This document shows positions 23,946-37,078 of a stretch of 64,000 nucleotides of DNA, in pieces. Every line of letters starts with the position of its first letter. The first letter of the stretch is position 1. The notes beneath the pieces are model-generated. The model saw only the letters and a program-made list of their open reading frames with translations. It did no database searches and was not told where the DNA came from. Position numbers and translations under genes: made by a program. The stretch lies in NCBI RefSeq assembly GCF_000764305.2, contig NW_025939472.1, positions 62,001-126,000 of the forward strand, given 5' to 3'. This stretch comes from Hyalella azteca (lineage: Eukaryota > Arthropoda > Malacostraca > Amphipoda > Hyalellidae).

Positions 23946-26339
23946 CCTTTTCACCTTTCACTGACTTCTGCCATGCATAATAGAACTCTTGATTCAATAA
24001 TTTGATGGAGGTTTTTACTCTTCTTACTTGTAGAATATATTTTTCGCTACATATTTCCAGCAAAGAAATTTCGAGTTTTAATTTTTTTTCTGCATCTTCG
24101 ATTTAGTTTGAATTTGATGAGCATAAAGCAAAAACTTCTGTTTAGATTCTCGTGCATTCTTCACTTAATCGTATAATTTGACCCACAGTTCCATGTAAAG
24201 TTTAATTTCTCAGTATATTTTAGGCGCATGCAAAAGTCTTCCTTTGAACTTTGCGTTACTTCGAAGTAACTTAAAATGAGCCCGCAGACTAATGCTTGCA
24301 ATAAGCTATGCATTAATTTTAATTGATGTCAGGTAGATTTAATATTCAATAGTACTTCACGCGTGTACAGGAAACTTTAGCCGGTCAACATATCTCGGGT
24401 TCTGTTGAGTTTTGAACCATTCTCTAAATTCTACACGTTATCCTGAACCTCATTCAACAGGGCGATGACATCACCAGCGCCAGGTTAATGTTCACTCCAG
24501 GCCCGGAAATAAGCTTCATGTCTCCGTCACTCGCGTCATTAGTGAACCTTGTACCAAAGCCAGCTTTAAACAAACGCTGGCTTCTGCACCGTCTAGTTGC
24601 CGCCAACTAACATTACGATGACCTGCGGCACTGCGCCGTCTGGTGGCCAATATAAAATCATAAAGTTGTGTTCGATGCCGCAAGAAATAAAAAACATAGC
24701 GATATGTCTGAGTCTTCTGATCACCAAGCATAAAAGCAAAAACGACTTGAGCCGCTTGGTTATGCTTCAAAAAATGAGCCGCATGGTTATATGTTGTGTC
24801 GTCTGATGCCGTACATGAGAAATGTGATGAACATCATGGCAGTGAAATCAAGTGGCAATAACTAAAAATATCAATGGACTGCATGGCACGTTAGCCTGTG
24901 GCAAAAAAAAAGCTGAGCAAAAAATTTCCGTAGCTTGTGGACCGAACTTATCGTCATGTAGCCTTTCAGGAGTGTAAGCAGAAATTGTTTCAATTATAGT
25001 AATAAACTTGACCCAAGGTTTATGATAATGTTTATGAATATGTGTTTATTAAAATTGAATATTGATAACAATGAGAAATCAGCTCTCGAATTTTATATTC
25101 GAGTTTACATTGACATGTGAATAACTGAGAGCTGCATAGCACAGTTTATTTTGTCTGTATTCCCAAACAGATTCTACTATACCTACAGTCATCGAGGTCT
25201 TAATTGGTACAAATTTCACAGGAACAAAAATGGAATCACAATTCATACAGATACAGACACCCGCGGAATCAAACCTATATGGTATTATTGTCAAAAACCT
25301 TGATTGATCCATCCACATAACAACTCCAATTACGAAGTATTGAAAAACGGCAGCCCACAGCACCGGTATGAAGAGTACAATTGCTGCCGGCGCGAGTTCA
25401 ATTTTTCACTCTGAAACATTTGGCCGCACTCTGTGAAACTGCACGGCAAGCTGTACGTATTGCCATGTTTCGACTGAGGTGATAGATCGCCACCGCAATA
25501 TTGCCTATATTGCCGAGTGAGCAATTGCTTTACCTTCGCAGGCTGCCCTAACGAGCGTCTCGATCTGGCTTGGCTTCCTACAAACCTCACTGTAAATTGA
25601 AGTCATAGTAGAAAATTACTTTACTATTGCAAGAACTTGGTTTGTGCTTCTTCGTTGTTTTGGCGAGGTATTAAATGTTTGATGAATGGTTAACAAAATT
25701 CGGTGTATTGTCAATCAAATGCTATCTTACAAATTATTTGAGTTTTTTTAGTACGTCAAATAAATATCATTTTATTTTCCTATTGTATTTTCATTGTGTG
25801 AAATATTATTTAATTACACTTAAACGAATTTTTTAAAGAAAGGCTGTTTGTTTGGCATACCTCTGGGCATCCTATGCTATATTTTTAATTTATACAACAA
25901 TGTACCAGAATAAAAATTGCAAATTCATGCTTTTTATTTGGATCATTTTTGAATTATTCCCTATTTGTAAAAGTTGTGACAATATATTGTGATACTTTCT
26001 TATGTAAGCGTATTGCGATAAATAATGTGTTTTCTACTGTTGGTTGAACATTGATTGATGGTTTGTACTATTGATTGATATACTGTAGTTTGTAGCCACT
26101 GGAGAGAACTTCTTCTTCTTCGGTACCAACAAATTAATTGCTGTTTGGCTGTTGTTTTCAGTGGAGCAGATGTTGCAGCTGGCTCGTTGTCATTCATTCC
26201 TTTATTCCGCTACTTGGCTGTTGTTGCTGGTGCTAATTTTTCTCCTAGACTCTTATTGTCTGCCACTGTTCAAGTCGTCAATCGACTCCAGTTGTCATCA
26301 CAGGTCAGGTTAGTCGTTTCTGTACGGGTCTAGTCGTCC
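23946..26339. other. Intergenic; unassigned minus frames at 25.1-25.6 kb
   Basis: Two minus frames adjoin and overlap slightly (25330-25590, 86 codons; 25079-25363, 94 codons), together ~510 bp with few stops. Neither is recognisable and they are in different phases. A splice-like block at 26161-26301 (acceptor TTTTCAG, donor CACAG|GTCAGG) is noted without further support. Confidence 0.35.
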
Positions 26340-27145
26340 TCATTGTAACTGTTGCTGCTGCTCGGCTCTTGTTACAGGAGAAGTTGCTGCTCGGCTCCTG
26401 TTACAGGAGCTGTTGTTGCTGTTTGATTGGAGTTATCACAAGTGTGGTTATTGCTTGTTATAGCTGATTTAGTTGCTATTTGGGCTGATGAAGTTGTTAT
26501 CGTCGTTGCTGATGTAGTTGTTGCTGTTGTCACAGTTGGTGAGGCTGAGAGATGCTCGAGGCGTGTCAGCTGAAGCGTCATCAGTCAGCCACATCAGCGG
26601 CGCTGATTTTCCGGTCATAAAAAGCGCAGCTTGTGATGATAGCCGATGAATAGCGGTAGGTAGGCAGATGTCTATTGTTATTATCAGTATTACCTCACCT
26701 CGACGAATATCTTTTAGGAATTAAGCTCATAATAACCAAACTGGATTTTTGGTAGTTAATTGAATTTTTCATTTTGTAGGGACTGTTGATGTCCATTTGA
26801 CTGAAATTTATAGACAACAACACTGGTGTGTAATGTGTAGCCAATAACTGCATGCACTTTGCTCAATATATACTATGCTCGTTCGATTGTTCTATCGAAC
26901 TATTTTTTTAATTCTACATCGCTGATTTCATCACCTTCTACTTTTATATTCCTGATCATGGTTTTATTTTACATCTTTCTTCTTCATCTGCATTGCTGCT
27001 TTCGTTTTTTCTTCAGTTATTCTAAGCGCGTGAGTAATTGTTATTGAAAAATTCGATTATTATTAATTCAGTGTCAATATTTACGTTTTTCCCACAAATT
27101 GTTTTTCTAACTTATTAGTTTGTAACATAGCTCGTGATTTTTTCC

Positions 27146-27610
27146 AGATATTTATTTAGATATTTTTGCATATTGCTGATCCTTTAGCCTTTTTCTCCAG
27201 TGTCACTGATCTCGTATTTCCACTTGCAGCAACTAACACTGCCATTTCATTTTTCTTTTATTTATTCATAAATTTCTGTTGGTTTTTGATCATTTCAACG
27301 TTTATAACTTTGCTTTCTCCTCTGATCCTGCGCGTGCTGAACTCGAAATATCGGACGCGCGGTATTTTTCTAATTTATTATTTTGTAACGTTGCTTGTAA
27401 TTTATTCCAGATATTTAGGTATCTTTGCATATTGCTGATCCTTTAGCTTTTTCCTCCAGTATCCATGAACTCGATTTTTCCATTTGCAGCACCGAGCAAT
27501 GCCATTTAATTTTTTTATTTATTCACAAATTTTAATTGTTTTTTCTTCATTTCAACGTTTTTAACTTTGCTTTCTCCTGTGATCCTGCACGCGCTGAACT
27601 CGAAATACCG
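27146..27610 (+). repeat. ~263-bp sub-repeats, two units
   Basis: Units start near AGATATTTA at 27146 and 27409. Each runs through TTGCATATTGCTGATCCTTT and TCCTGTGATCCTGC to a GCGCTGAACTCGAAATA block. The units stay open in one frame and give similar hydrophobic ~80-90-residue translations (for example 27166-27438). The third-position pattern does not look selected and I do not call a gene. Confidence 0.8.
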
Positions 27611-28675
27611 CAGGCGCGGTATAGCAGCGACGCCCTGCTGCAATCAATCACCAGATGTCGCCGTAATTTTGTCCCCGCGGTCACACTGCTGTAGGGGCTG
27701 GTAAACCACGCAGCTAGCAAGTCACCGCACTAAGTGCGGCGCTATTGACGAGCTATCAATCATCATGTTACGGCGAGCCGCTGGTAAATATGGGCGTATT
27801 TAAGGGTACTGTGGGTGTCTTTAAAAGTAATTTTCAAAATTTATTAGTTATCGTATAAAATTCAAAATAAATTAAAACGGTGCTCAGAAACCCTAGCTAA
27901 GTGCTACTATATTTATGAAATACAGAAAAAAGCATGAGAATTTCATTAGCTGGAACTCAGAGCTCAGTTTTTTTGCTAAGAACTGTCTTATTTTTGTCTT
28001 TCTGTTTCAATCAATGCTAAATTGGATCCGAATATTTCCTCTTGTTAAGTTAATGTAATTTGTTATGGAATTGAACTGCCTGCAATAACAGAACAGAGTA
28101 TTTAGATGGCATTAAGCTGTGAAACAATTTGATTTATATAATTAATCAATACTCTTTTGAATCCTCAAACATTTTTTGGTGAAGAGTTCTAGGATCTTCA
28201 CTGAATTCGGAGTTCGGAAGATTTCGTTTTATCTTGTCTCGCAATACTTCCGAGCTCGCCTGCATGTCTGTAACATGAAATAACTCGACGTGGGATACTC
28301 AACTCGTATTTGAATTTCGTTCCTCGAGACTTGGGGAGTGTCTCAATATTTTCTTTCGATTTCGATCCCCGAGGTTATACTAATTGCTCACCTATCTAAC
28401 GCAAACACTTTAATAGATCAACAAATAGAAAGAATTCTTTGCATGCGGGTTTTGTTATTCTTTTTATTTATCGCTTTTGCGCAGCATTTTAATGGTTCGA
28501 TTATTACGCAGCTTTCCTAGTGTCAAGGAAAACACTTGGTTGTTTTTTCTTGTAAATAATTTTGAAAGAAACCGAGACACTATTCTTGACATATCATCGG
28601 AGAATAATTCAATTGATATCGTTGTTTAATCGCTCCCCTATTCACGTCTTATCGCAGTATCACTAAGTACAGTAT

Positions 28676-28902
28676 CGTGAAACTCTCAGTATCGTGAAAC
28701 TCTCATTATCGTGAAATTCTCAGTATCGCGAAACTCTCAGTATCGTGAAACTCTCAGTATCATGAAACTCTCAGTATCGTGAAACTCTCAGTATCGTGAA
28801 ACTCTCAGTATCGTGAAACTCTCAGTATCGTGAAACTCTCAGTATCGCGAAACTCTCAGTATCATGAAACTCTCAGTATCATGAAACTCTCAGTATCGTG
28901 AG
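28676..28902 (+). repeat. 17-bp minisatellite (CTCAGTATCGTGAAACT), array A
   Basis: About 13 copies of CTCAGTATCGTGAAACT with small variants (ATCATG, ATCGCG). It ends exactly where copy B of the large duplication begins, so it marks the duplication junction. Confidence 0.95.
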
Positions 28903-29880
28903 TTGTTGCTGCTCGGCTCTTGTTACAGGAGCTGTTGCTGCTGCTCGGCTCTTGTTACAGGAGCTGTTGTTGCTGCTCGGCTCTTGTTACATGAGCAGTT
29001 GTTGCTGCTTGGCTCCTGTTACAAGAGTTGTTACTGCTCGGCTCTTGTTACAAGAGCTGGCATTGCTGCTTGACTGAAGTTATCACAAGCGTGGTTATTG
29101 CTGGTTGTCACTATTGCCTATTGTTGTGGCTTTTGCTGATGTAGTTGTTGTTGTAGCTGATGCAGTTGTTGCTTTAGCTGATGTAATTGTTGAACTGATG
29201 CAGTTGTTGTTTTTAGCTGATTTAGTTCTTGTTGCAGCTGGTGAAGTTGTTATTTGCGCTTATGACGTTGTTATTGTCGTTGCTGATGTAGTTGTTGTTG
29301 TTGTCACAGTTGGTGAGGCTGAGAGATGCTCGAGGCGTGTCAGCTGAAGCGTCATCAGTCAGCCTCATCAGCGGCGTTGATTTTCCCCACAGTTTGTGAT
29401 GATAGCTGAAGAATAGCGGCAGGTCAGCAGCTGTGTATTGTTATTATCAGTATTATCTCACCTAGACGAATATCTTTCATGAATTATGCTCATAATAACC
29501 TAAGTGGGATTTTACTAGCTAATAGAATTTATAATTTTTGCAAGGATTGGTCATGTTCATGCGACTGAAATTCTTATACGACAATACCGGAGTGCAATGT
29601 GTATTCAATAATTTCATGCACTCTACTCGATATATAACATGATTGTTCAGTTGTTCTATCGATCGTTTTTTTTGTAATTTTATTTCGCTGCTATCATGAC
29701 CTTCTGATTTTTCTTTTCTTTCTGCATTGCTGCTTCCGTATTTTCTTCGGCTTTTGTAAGCGCGTGAGTAATTTTTATAAAAAATGTCAATTATTTTTAA
29801 TCTATTGCCATTTTTTCAGTTCTTCCGACAAATCGTTATTATTATTATAACGATTTTAACGTTGCTAGTGATTTTTTTCC

Positions 29881-30605
29881 AGATATTTAGATATCTTTGC
29901 ACATTGCTGATCCATTAGCTTTTTCCTCCAGTGTCACTGATCTCGTTTTTCCACTTGCAGCACCGAGCACTGCCAGTTCATGTTTTTATTTATTCACAAG
30001 TTTTTATTGTTTTTTGTTCATTTCATTGTTTTTAACTTTGTTTTCTCCTGTGATCCTGCGCGCGCTGAACTCGAAATATCGGAGGCGCGGTATTTTTCTA
30101 ACTTATTATTTTGTAACGTTGCTTGTAATTTATTCCAGATATTTAGGTATCTTTGCATATTGCTGATCCTTTAGCTTTTCCCTCCAGTATCCATGAACTC
30201 GATTTTTCCATTTGTAGCACCGAGCACTGCCAGTTCATTTTTTCTATTTATTCAAAAAATTTATTGGTTTTTGTTCATATCAATATTTTTAGCTTTTGCT
30301 TTCTCCTGTGATCCTGCACGCGCTGAACTCGAAATGTCGCAGGCGCGGTATTTTTCTAACTTATTATTTTGTAACGTTGCTTGCAATATATTCCAGATAT
30401 TTAGGTTTCATTGCATATTGCTGATCCTTTAGCTCTTTCCTCCAGTATCCATGAACTCGATTTTTCCATTTGCAGCACCTAACACTGCTAGTTCATTTTT
30501 TCTTTTATTCACAAATTTTAATTGGTTTTTGTTCATTTCAACGTTTTCAATTTTGCTTTCTCCTGTGATCCTGCACGCGCTGAACTCGAAATACCGGAGG
30601 CGCGG
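29881..30605 (+). repeat. ~258-bp sub-repeats, three units
   Basis: Units start near 29881, 30136 and 30395 and are the same family as 27146-27610. Each contains GATCCTGC-CGCGCTGAACTCGAAAT. Hydrophobic open frames (29897-30166, 30193-30432, 30451-30690) are by-products of the repeat. Confidence 0.8.
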
Positions 30606-31662
30606 CATAGCAGCGACGCGTTGCTGCAATCAATCACCAGATGTCGCCGTAATTTTGTCCCCGCGGTCACACCGCTGTAGGGGCTGGTAAACCACGCAGC
30701 TAGCAAGTCACCGCACTAAGTGCGGCGCTATTGACGAGCTATCAATCATCATGTTACGGCGAGCCGCTGGTAAATATGGGCGTATTTAAGGGTACTGTGG
30801 GTGTCTTTAAAAGTAATTTTCAAAATTTATTAGTTATCGTATAAAATTCAAAATAAATTAAAACGTTGCTCAGAAACCCTAGTTAAGTGCCACTACATTT
30901 ATGAAGTACAGAAAAAAGTATGAGAATTTCATTAGCTAAAAGCTCAGAGCTCTGTTTTTTTGCTAAAAACTGTGTTATTTTTGTGTTTCTGTTTCAATCA
31001 ATGCTAAATTGGATCCGAATATTTCCTCTTGTTAAGTTAATGTAATTTGTTATGGAATTGAACTGCCTGCAATAACAGAACAGAGTATTTAGATGGCATT
31101 AAGCTGTGAAACAATTTGATTTATATAATTAATCAATACTCTTTTGAATCCTCAAACATTTTTTGGTGAAGAGTTCTAGGATCTTCACTGAATTCGGAGT
31201 TCGGAAGATTTCGTTTTATCTTGTCTCGCAATACTTCCGAGCTCGCCTGCATGTCTGTAACATGAAATAACTCGACGTGGGATACTCAACTCGTATTTGA
31301 ATTTCGTTCCTCGAGACTTGGGGAGTGTCTCAATATTTTCTTTCGATTTCGATCCCCGAGGTTATACTAATTGCTCACCTATCTAACGCAAACACTTTAA
31401 TAGATCAACAAATAGAAAGAATTCTTTGCATGCGGGTTTTGTTATTCTTTTTATTTATCGCTTTTGCGCAGCATTTTAATGGTTCGATTATTACGCAGCT
31501 TTCCTAGTGTCAAGGAAAACACTTGGTTGTTTTTTCTTGTAAATAATTTTGAAAGAAACCGAGACACTATTCTTGACATATCATCGGAGAATAATTCAAT
31601 TGATATCGTTGTTTAATCGCTCCCCTATTCACGTCTTATCGCAGTATCACTAAGTACAGTAT

Positions 31663-32047
31663 CGTGAAACTCTCAGTATCGTGAAACTCTCATTATCGTG
31701 AAATTCTCAGTATCGCGAAACTCTCAGTATCGTGAAACTCTCAGTATCATGAAACTCTCAGTATCGTGAAACTCTCAGTATCGTGAAACTCTCAGTATCG
31801 AAACTCTCAGTACCGTGAAACTCTCAGTTTCGTGAAACTCTCAGTATCGTGAAACTCTCAGTATCGTGAAACTCTCAGTATCGTGAAACTCTCAGTGTGA
31901 AACTCTCAGTATCGTGAAACTCTCATTATCGTGAAACTCTCGGTATCGTGAAACTCTCAGTATCGTGAAATTCTCAGTATCGTGAAACTCTCAGTATCGT
32001 GAAACTCTCAGTATCGTGAAACTCTCAGTATTTTGAAACTCTCAGTA
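31663..32047 (+). repeat. 17-bp minisatellite (CTCAGTATCGTGAAACT), array B
   Basis: About 22 copies against 13 in array A, with a few truncated units. This is copy-number divergence after the larger duplication. Confidence 0.95.
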
Positions 32048-35000
32048 TCAACGCCGTATCGGCAACACATCAACGTCTGAATAAACGCGTCTGTCTTGCC
32101 CGCCGCGTTGTCTGTAACGCCAGTTTTTCTGCTGTGGATTCTGAGTTTTACGCTGAGTCTGCAGTTTATTAGGAGGGAGGAAGCAGTTCTGTTACAACCG
32201 CCAAAACTCTCTCCAAGTTTGGTCGGGAGTCGTCACAAAGAACGCCATTAGAAGCTTGGATCTTGATGCTCTGCTCCGCGACCTCCTCACATTCTTATCA
32301 ATCATTCGCGTTCTCTTGTGCTGTCGCCGCTGCGTGTTGCGATTGTTACAATAACCTCGGGTGCGGTAGCAAAAAATGCGGATTGATGCTCGTTTCTTTG
32401 ACTCAGTTTCTCCTAAAATTTCAGCTTGATTACGATTCGAATACAATAGATACGGTAACTGTATTTTTTCCTTCTGGTAAAATGAAATTTAGTCTCTGAA
32501 CTGATAACTGCCTTGAAAATTTATCACGAGCGTTTGAAAATCTGATTATTTTTCGCACCTTGCGAAATTCTGTCATTAGCCGTTATGCAAGAATTGCTTT
32601 GCAATGCATATCCCGATTAACCTGGAAGGATGGCATGAGTCTCATTAGGCGGAAAGTAAAATTCATGGCCATTACATCTCCCGGCCTGAGACTTTCAAAC
32701 TTTAATTTGAACTTCGATCCACGAGTTTAAACAGGAGAGATAGTATTAATAAGACACATGCACAACTAATTTTACTGATTTATCATTCTGATCGTCCATG
32801 TGCAGAATGGAACAATTTCAATCGCACTGATATCGCCATATCAGTCTGCGCAAGGAACTATTAAGTTCTACTGTTATGAAAAATTTTGTTGGGCCATTTT
32901 TTGCAGAAAAAAAGTCTGAAAAATTTGGTCGTAAAAACGGACGTAATCAAAATGCTGACTAATTTTCCAATGAAAATAGTTTTTATTGCGTTTAAAGTAC
33001 ATAAATTTCCGAATTCATCTGTAAATACTGTAGATGAGGCTTTTAATTTAATAAAAAAAATTTTCTCTATGTGTGAGCTTTATTTTCTTAGAAAAATTCG
33101 GACAAAGGAACATTGAAACGTAATTAATTCGTTTTTCAACATCACTTTTGTTAGAATTTTTTTTTGAAATGGGGTTCATTAAAATTTGTGTTGGCAGAAA
33201 ATTAGACAGATGCTACGTACTGTTATCTCCTCTGCAATTTGTATATTTTTAATAGATGCTGCGCTATTATGGACGTTCATGGCTGTTGAATTTTCTTATG
33301 AGGTATTGAAGTGTCAAAATATTGAGACTGTGGTTTGTGTTGTTTTTATATATTTCGCTGTACATTACGAAATTCATTCAGATATATCGCAGCCAGAATA
33401 AGCGCGATCTAATTTTTTACTTGGGCTAAATATTCCAGAAATTAAAATATCTTTGAGCCTAAGCAGGTCTATCAATGTCAGGTAGAAATTTGTCTTATGT
33501 ATGACTTCTATTCTTTTTTTTTTAAATTATTTAGAACGTTTCAACGAGAGCAAAACTAGAGGCTGCTTTATTTCTTTAAGCAGTTATCACTTCAGCTAGG
33601 AATATAAGAAAACAACGCAAAGGGGGAAATAAAGAACAGAAACTACAGACATACTATAGCGGCAGCTTGGATCGTCTGTCAACGTCTTAGTAAAGAATTG
33701 CCTTGGCATTCTCAGCTGTCGATGGCCAAACTCTTTACTGAATTTAGCCTTGGTCGTCGCTCGGGTGTCTTCTAGTCGATACGCTCGAGAATTTGCATAC
33801 CGTTTGCAAAGGCCTGATATGAACCTGGGAGAGCAGAACATTAAAGGACGTTCGGCATATTAATTTTGGCAACAATACATTTTAAGTTAAATTCTTAACG
33901 CCGGTATGTCGGGACGGTTTCCCCCTGCTGATAATAACTTCTGGGAACGTTATAGATTTTCTTCGACTGGCATGAATTTACATTGATAATTAAATATGGA
34001 TATAATGAGATAGTATTTGTAATTTCTTGAATGAATAGACTTCTGAAGCAAGAGGCTTGTCTTCTTCAAATAAACGCAAAATGAGTGAAATAAAATCTTA
34101 GTTGAAATTTATTGAGCAAAATTTTGTAGATAATAATAAAATAAATTTTTGCAAAGAATGGCAAAAATTTCTCCCTAGATTGTTTAGGAAAAATTTAACG
34201 ACAGGACACAAATAAAAACGAATATCAACTTGATGAAAAAGCAATAGAAGCCACTGATGGGAAGAAGGTTATGTCATTTTTTTAAAAATAATCAACTAAC
34301 CAAAAAAATTATTTTCAAAACCTTACACAACCGATAATTATAATTTCTATCGTTTCAGCATAATATTAAGTAACATTGAGATCAGTTTTTCAAAACAATT
34401 CGTTTTTTTTTTTCAAGATATTCAACATTCCATTTATACATAATCTATATTTTATTTGATGGGTGATAAGAAGCCACGTTGTTTGTTGGCTCTCGAGCCA
34501 AAAGAAAAGTTATGATAAGGGCGACCAGCAGCCGCTGCAGAGCAGGGCTTCCCAGCGGTGAGATTAGCGCCTCTCGCACTGCCTCTCGTCCCGCAAAAAT
34601 GTCGGCCTCGTGCAGAAATTCTTCGATTGGAACACTCAAAGAAATGAGCGAAACATTGTCTAACTAACTATGCCCTTGACTTTTACCCTTACGTGGGTTA
34701 TGCTGGAACAGTTTTGCGTAGAAAAAACACGTATTTGAACTACGTACGGAATGTGTCTCTATTTAGACAATATAATCTATTGATTTTTCTGGGTGAAGCG
34801 TAAAGAAAGGCATAAAACTAAGGATATTGGGAAACAATATGAGGCGAAATGAAATCTAATGTAATTTCTAGTGATGAGTACTGAACAATATAAAAATGAA
34901 CTTAATTTTAAAGAAAAGTGAATGATGGCTGTCGTTTCGCATAATTGATTTTTTAAAAATTGGGGTTATTCATCATTTATTGTGGGACGCTGAATGATGA

Positions 35001-36401
35001 AGATTTTTAATATTTTCGTCCAAGGGGTAAATTTTTACAGAGGCTAACACCGATATGATTGTTTCCAGCCAGGTGAATAATCTAAATACAGATTTTATCC
35101 GCATACTCTATATTACTATCAGCAAAAAATTGCGAGAATTTTGCTGTATGTGAACGAAAATATTCAACCATAAAACAATTATGCCAAAATTGCATCGTAA
35201 TTTTCCTCGAAATTGAAACTTGAAAAAAGTTTGGCCTTCCCCTGACATGGTCGTTGGTTCACGGTCGGTAATGGTGCGTGACGCGCGTTTTCTCGAGCAC
35301 ATTTGGTGGCAGGGATAAGTCGGAGGTGCGTGAGGGGGAGCGAAAATAGTTTTTTTACGATGAGGCTTGCATTACTGACTTAATGAAGGCTGGTGACGCT
35401 GCATATACACGTATATCGGCTATCATGCCGCCATCGTACGCGTGGCAATCGATAATGCCGATGCTGAAGAAGACTGCGGGAAAAAAGCAATTTCTTGATA
35501 TGAAAATCTTATATGAATTTCAGCTACTGTACTTTAATTTATAAAATTTAAAAGGAATTTTTTTAAGAAGAATGTGTACATTAGTTGCGAAAGAAAAACA
35601 GTAAATTACAAGATCGTTAATTTTTAGTTTATGCTTGTCAATAGACATTTTATTACGCTACGTTGAAATAGACATTTACCTCTTGAAAATTAAATAAGTG
35701 AAATACTATAATTAAAAATGATTAGTAATGGAGTCGTGACATGATATTATTAAATAATAGATCATAAAGTAAAGAGTTATGTATTATATTATGAAATATT
35801 TTGAATAAATTTGTCCCAGTAACATTTTAACTTAATCGTTGGAAGGTCATTTTGAAAAGTCAGACGAGCACAATGTTTCTAGCTGAGGCGAGAAACTTCC
35901 TTATTGTTTATATCCAGCAAACATTAAATTGTGAGTTAATCACTTCAAGATATATCAAGATTTAAATTATTTTTAGTAATAATTAATTTTAAATTATTTT
36001 CATTTAGCATAGTCTTGATGTTTAATTTTAATGCAAACTGTGAATTGAAGAAGTGGAGAAGAAGAAGTGAAGAAAGAAAGAAGTGAAGTTTGAGTAGGAA
36101 ATATTATCAACAAACTTTAATAGTGAACGAATCCTTATTATCAAATAAAACTCACCACAAATACGAGTACGAATTTTTTCGCAAAAATTTTTAACTACCG
36201 CGTATTAAAGATAGATTATCAAGAAAATTTCGTCACGCGGGCTGCGTGGAGGTTATTTGGTGTTTATCAGTTGATAGCGCGGTAATTTACTTCACGAATA
36301 GGCGACAAAAATTATCTATAATTGGAGAGTAAAGGTAGCGACAAATTGGTTCAGTATTGACTGTGACAGATCTGTATTATGCCAGTATGTCTAAAATCAG
36401 G
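32048..36401. other. Intergenic with two GC-richer islands
   Basis: 32060-32380 and 34500-34625 are GC- and CpG-richer than the surroundings. The second is open on minus (34445-34639) with a helical-looking, acidic translation, but it has no ATG start, no recognised domain and no clear splice sites. The rest is AT-rich without repeats. No gene is supported. Confidence 0.4.
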
Positions 36402-36795
36402 ATTTACTGCCAACTGTCCAGAGTGCGGCAGTAAGTGTTAGCAGGTTCAGTGTTTTTTTACTGCCAACTATCCAGAGTGCTGCAGTAAGTGTTAGCAGGT
36501 TCAGTGTTTACTGCCAACTGTCCAGAGTTCTGAAGTAAGTGTTAACAGGTTCAGTGTTTACTGCCCACTGTCCAGAGTGCAGCAGTAGGTAAATGTTAGC
36601 AGGTTCAGTGTTTACTGCCCACTGTCCAGAGTTCTGCAGTAAGTGTTAGCAGGTTCAGTGTTTACTGCCAAGCAGGTTCAGTATTTACTGCCCACTGTCC
36701 AGAGTGCGGCAGTAAGTGTTAGCAGGTTCAGTATTTACTGCCCACTGTCCAGAGTGCGGCAGTAAATGTTAACAGGTTCAGTGTTTACTACCGGT
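36402..36795 (+). repeat. 50-bp tandem repeat
   Basis: About eight copies of a 50-bp unit. TTTACTGCCCACTGTCCAGA is followed by GTGCGGCAGTAAGTGTTAGC and AGGTTCAGTG. Period fixed by GAGTGC/GAGTTC at 36475, 36525, 36575, 36702 and 36752. One unit near 36660 is truncated. Confidence 0.92.
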
Positions 36796-36857
36796 CACAG
36801 ATGACCAGCTGTGCCGCCTGAGATTGCTTGTCACTTTACGACCTCGGCACATTCTTC

Positions 36858-37078
36858 TAATATTGGGAGGGGAGGCGATGTAATATTAGGAGGGGGGTGG
36901 TGTAATATTGGGGAGAAAGGCTAGGTAATATTGGGGAGGGGGAGTTGCTGTAATATTGGGGAAAGGGGCTGTTGTAATATTGGGAAGGGGGACTGAGTGA
37001 TACTTCATGGAGGAGGTGATGTAATATTGGGGAGGGGCTGATATGATATTAGGGTATGGTCTGATGTAACATTGGGTT
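36858..37078 (+). repeat. G-rich ~25-30-bp repeat with G-runs
   Basis: About eight degenerate units of TGTAATATTGGGGAGGGG plus a variable spacer. G-runs of three to six are regularly spaced on the plus strand, so four-run sets that could form G-quadruplexes exist within 30-60 nt. A 69-codon minus frame (36886-37095) is repeat-driven. Confidence 0.85.

Larger units (their letters stand above)
26340..28902 (+). repeat. Large tandem duplication, copy A
   Basis: First copy of a head-to-tail duplication. Order: GCTCGGCTCTTGTTACAGGA units, a GTTGTTGCTGATGTAGTT-rich stretch, a shared block ending GAGATGCTCGAGGCGTGTCA (~26550), two ~263-bp sub-repeats (27146-27610), ~1 kb of unique-looking sequence, and a 17-bp array (28676-28902). 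The corresponding parts of copy B lie about 2.78 kb downstream in the left half and 2.99 kb in the right half. The difference is explained largely by one extra sub-repeat in B. Confidence 0.9.
28903..32047 (+). repeat. Large tandem duplication, copy B
   Basis: Second copy. The left half (28903-29900) is clearly diverged from copy A, with many substitutions and differing GTT-rich repeats. The right half (about 30636-31700) is almost identical to 27640-28690, including a 60-codon frame (31325-31507, GTG start) whose translation is the same as that at 28338-28520. The sub-repeats number three here and the terminal 17-bp array is longer. Such uneven divergence suggests gene conversion or a later, second duplication of the right part. 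Confidence 0.9.

Noticed and set aside
26161..26301. Possible 141-nt plus-strand exon
   Set aside because: It has only an acceptor-like TTTTCAG and donor-like CAG|GTCAGG, with no recognisable translation; such matches are expected by chance.
27146..27438. Hydrophobic ~90-residue protein encoded by the ~263-bp units
   Set aside because: Similar frames occur in every unit, but starts are inconsistent, no domain is recognisable, and the non-coding flanks are equally conserved.
28350..28375. tRNA B-box-like TTTCGATCCCCG
   Set aside because: No A box or cloverleaf is apparent around it. I found no convincing tRNA, 5S, U6 or other structural RNA anywhere in the window.
28676..28902. CRISPR-like regular array
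   Set aside because: The units are contiguous 17-bp repeats with no spacers. The 50-, 56- and 94-bp arrays likewise lack unique spacers, and the genome is eukaryotic.
29105..29347. Val/Ala-rich 80-codon frame
   Set aside because: It comes from GTTGTTGCTGATGTAGTT-type repeats inside copy B of the large duplication; copy A lacks an equivalent intact frame.
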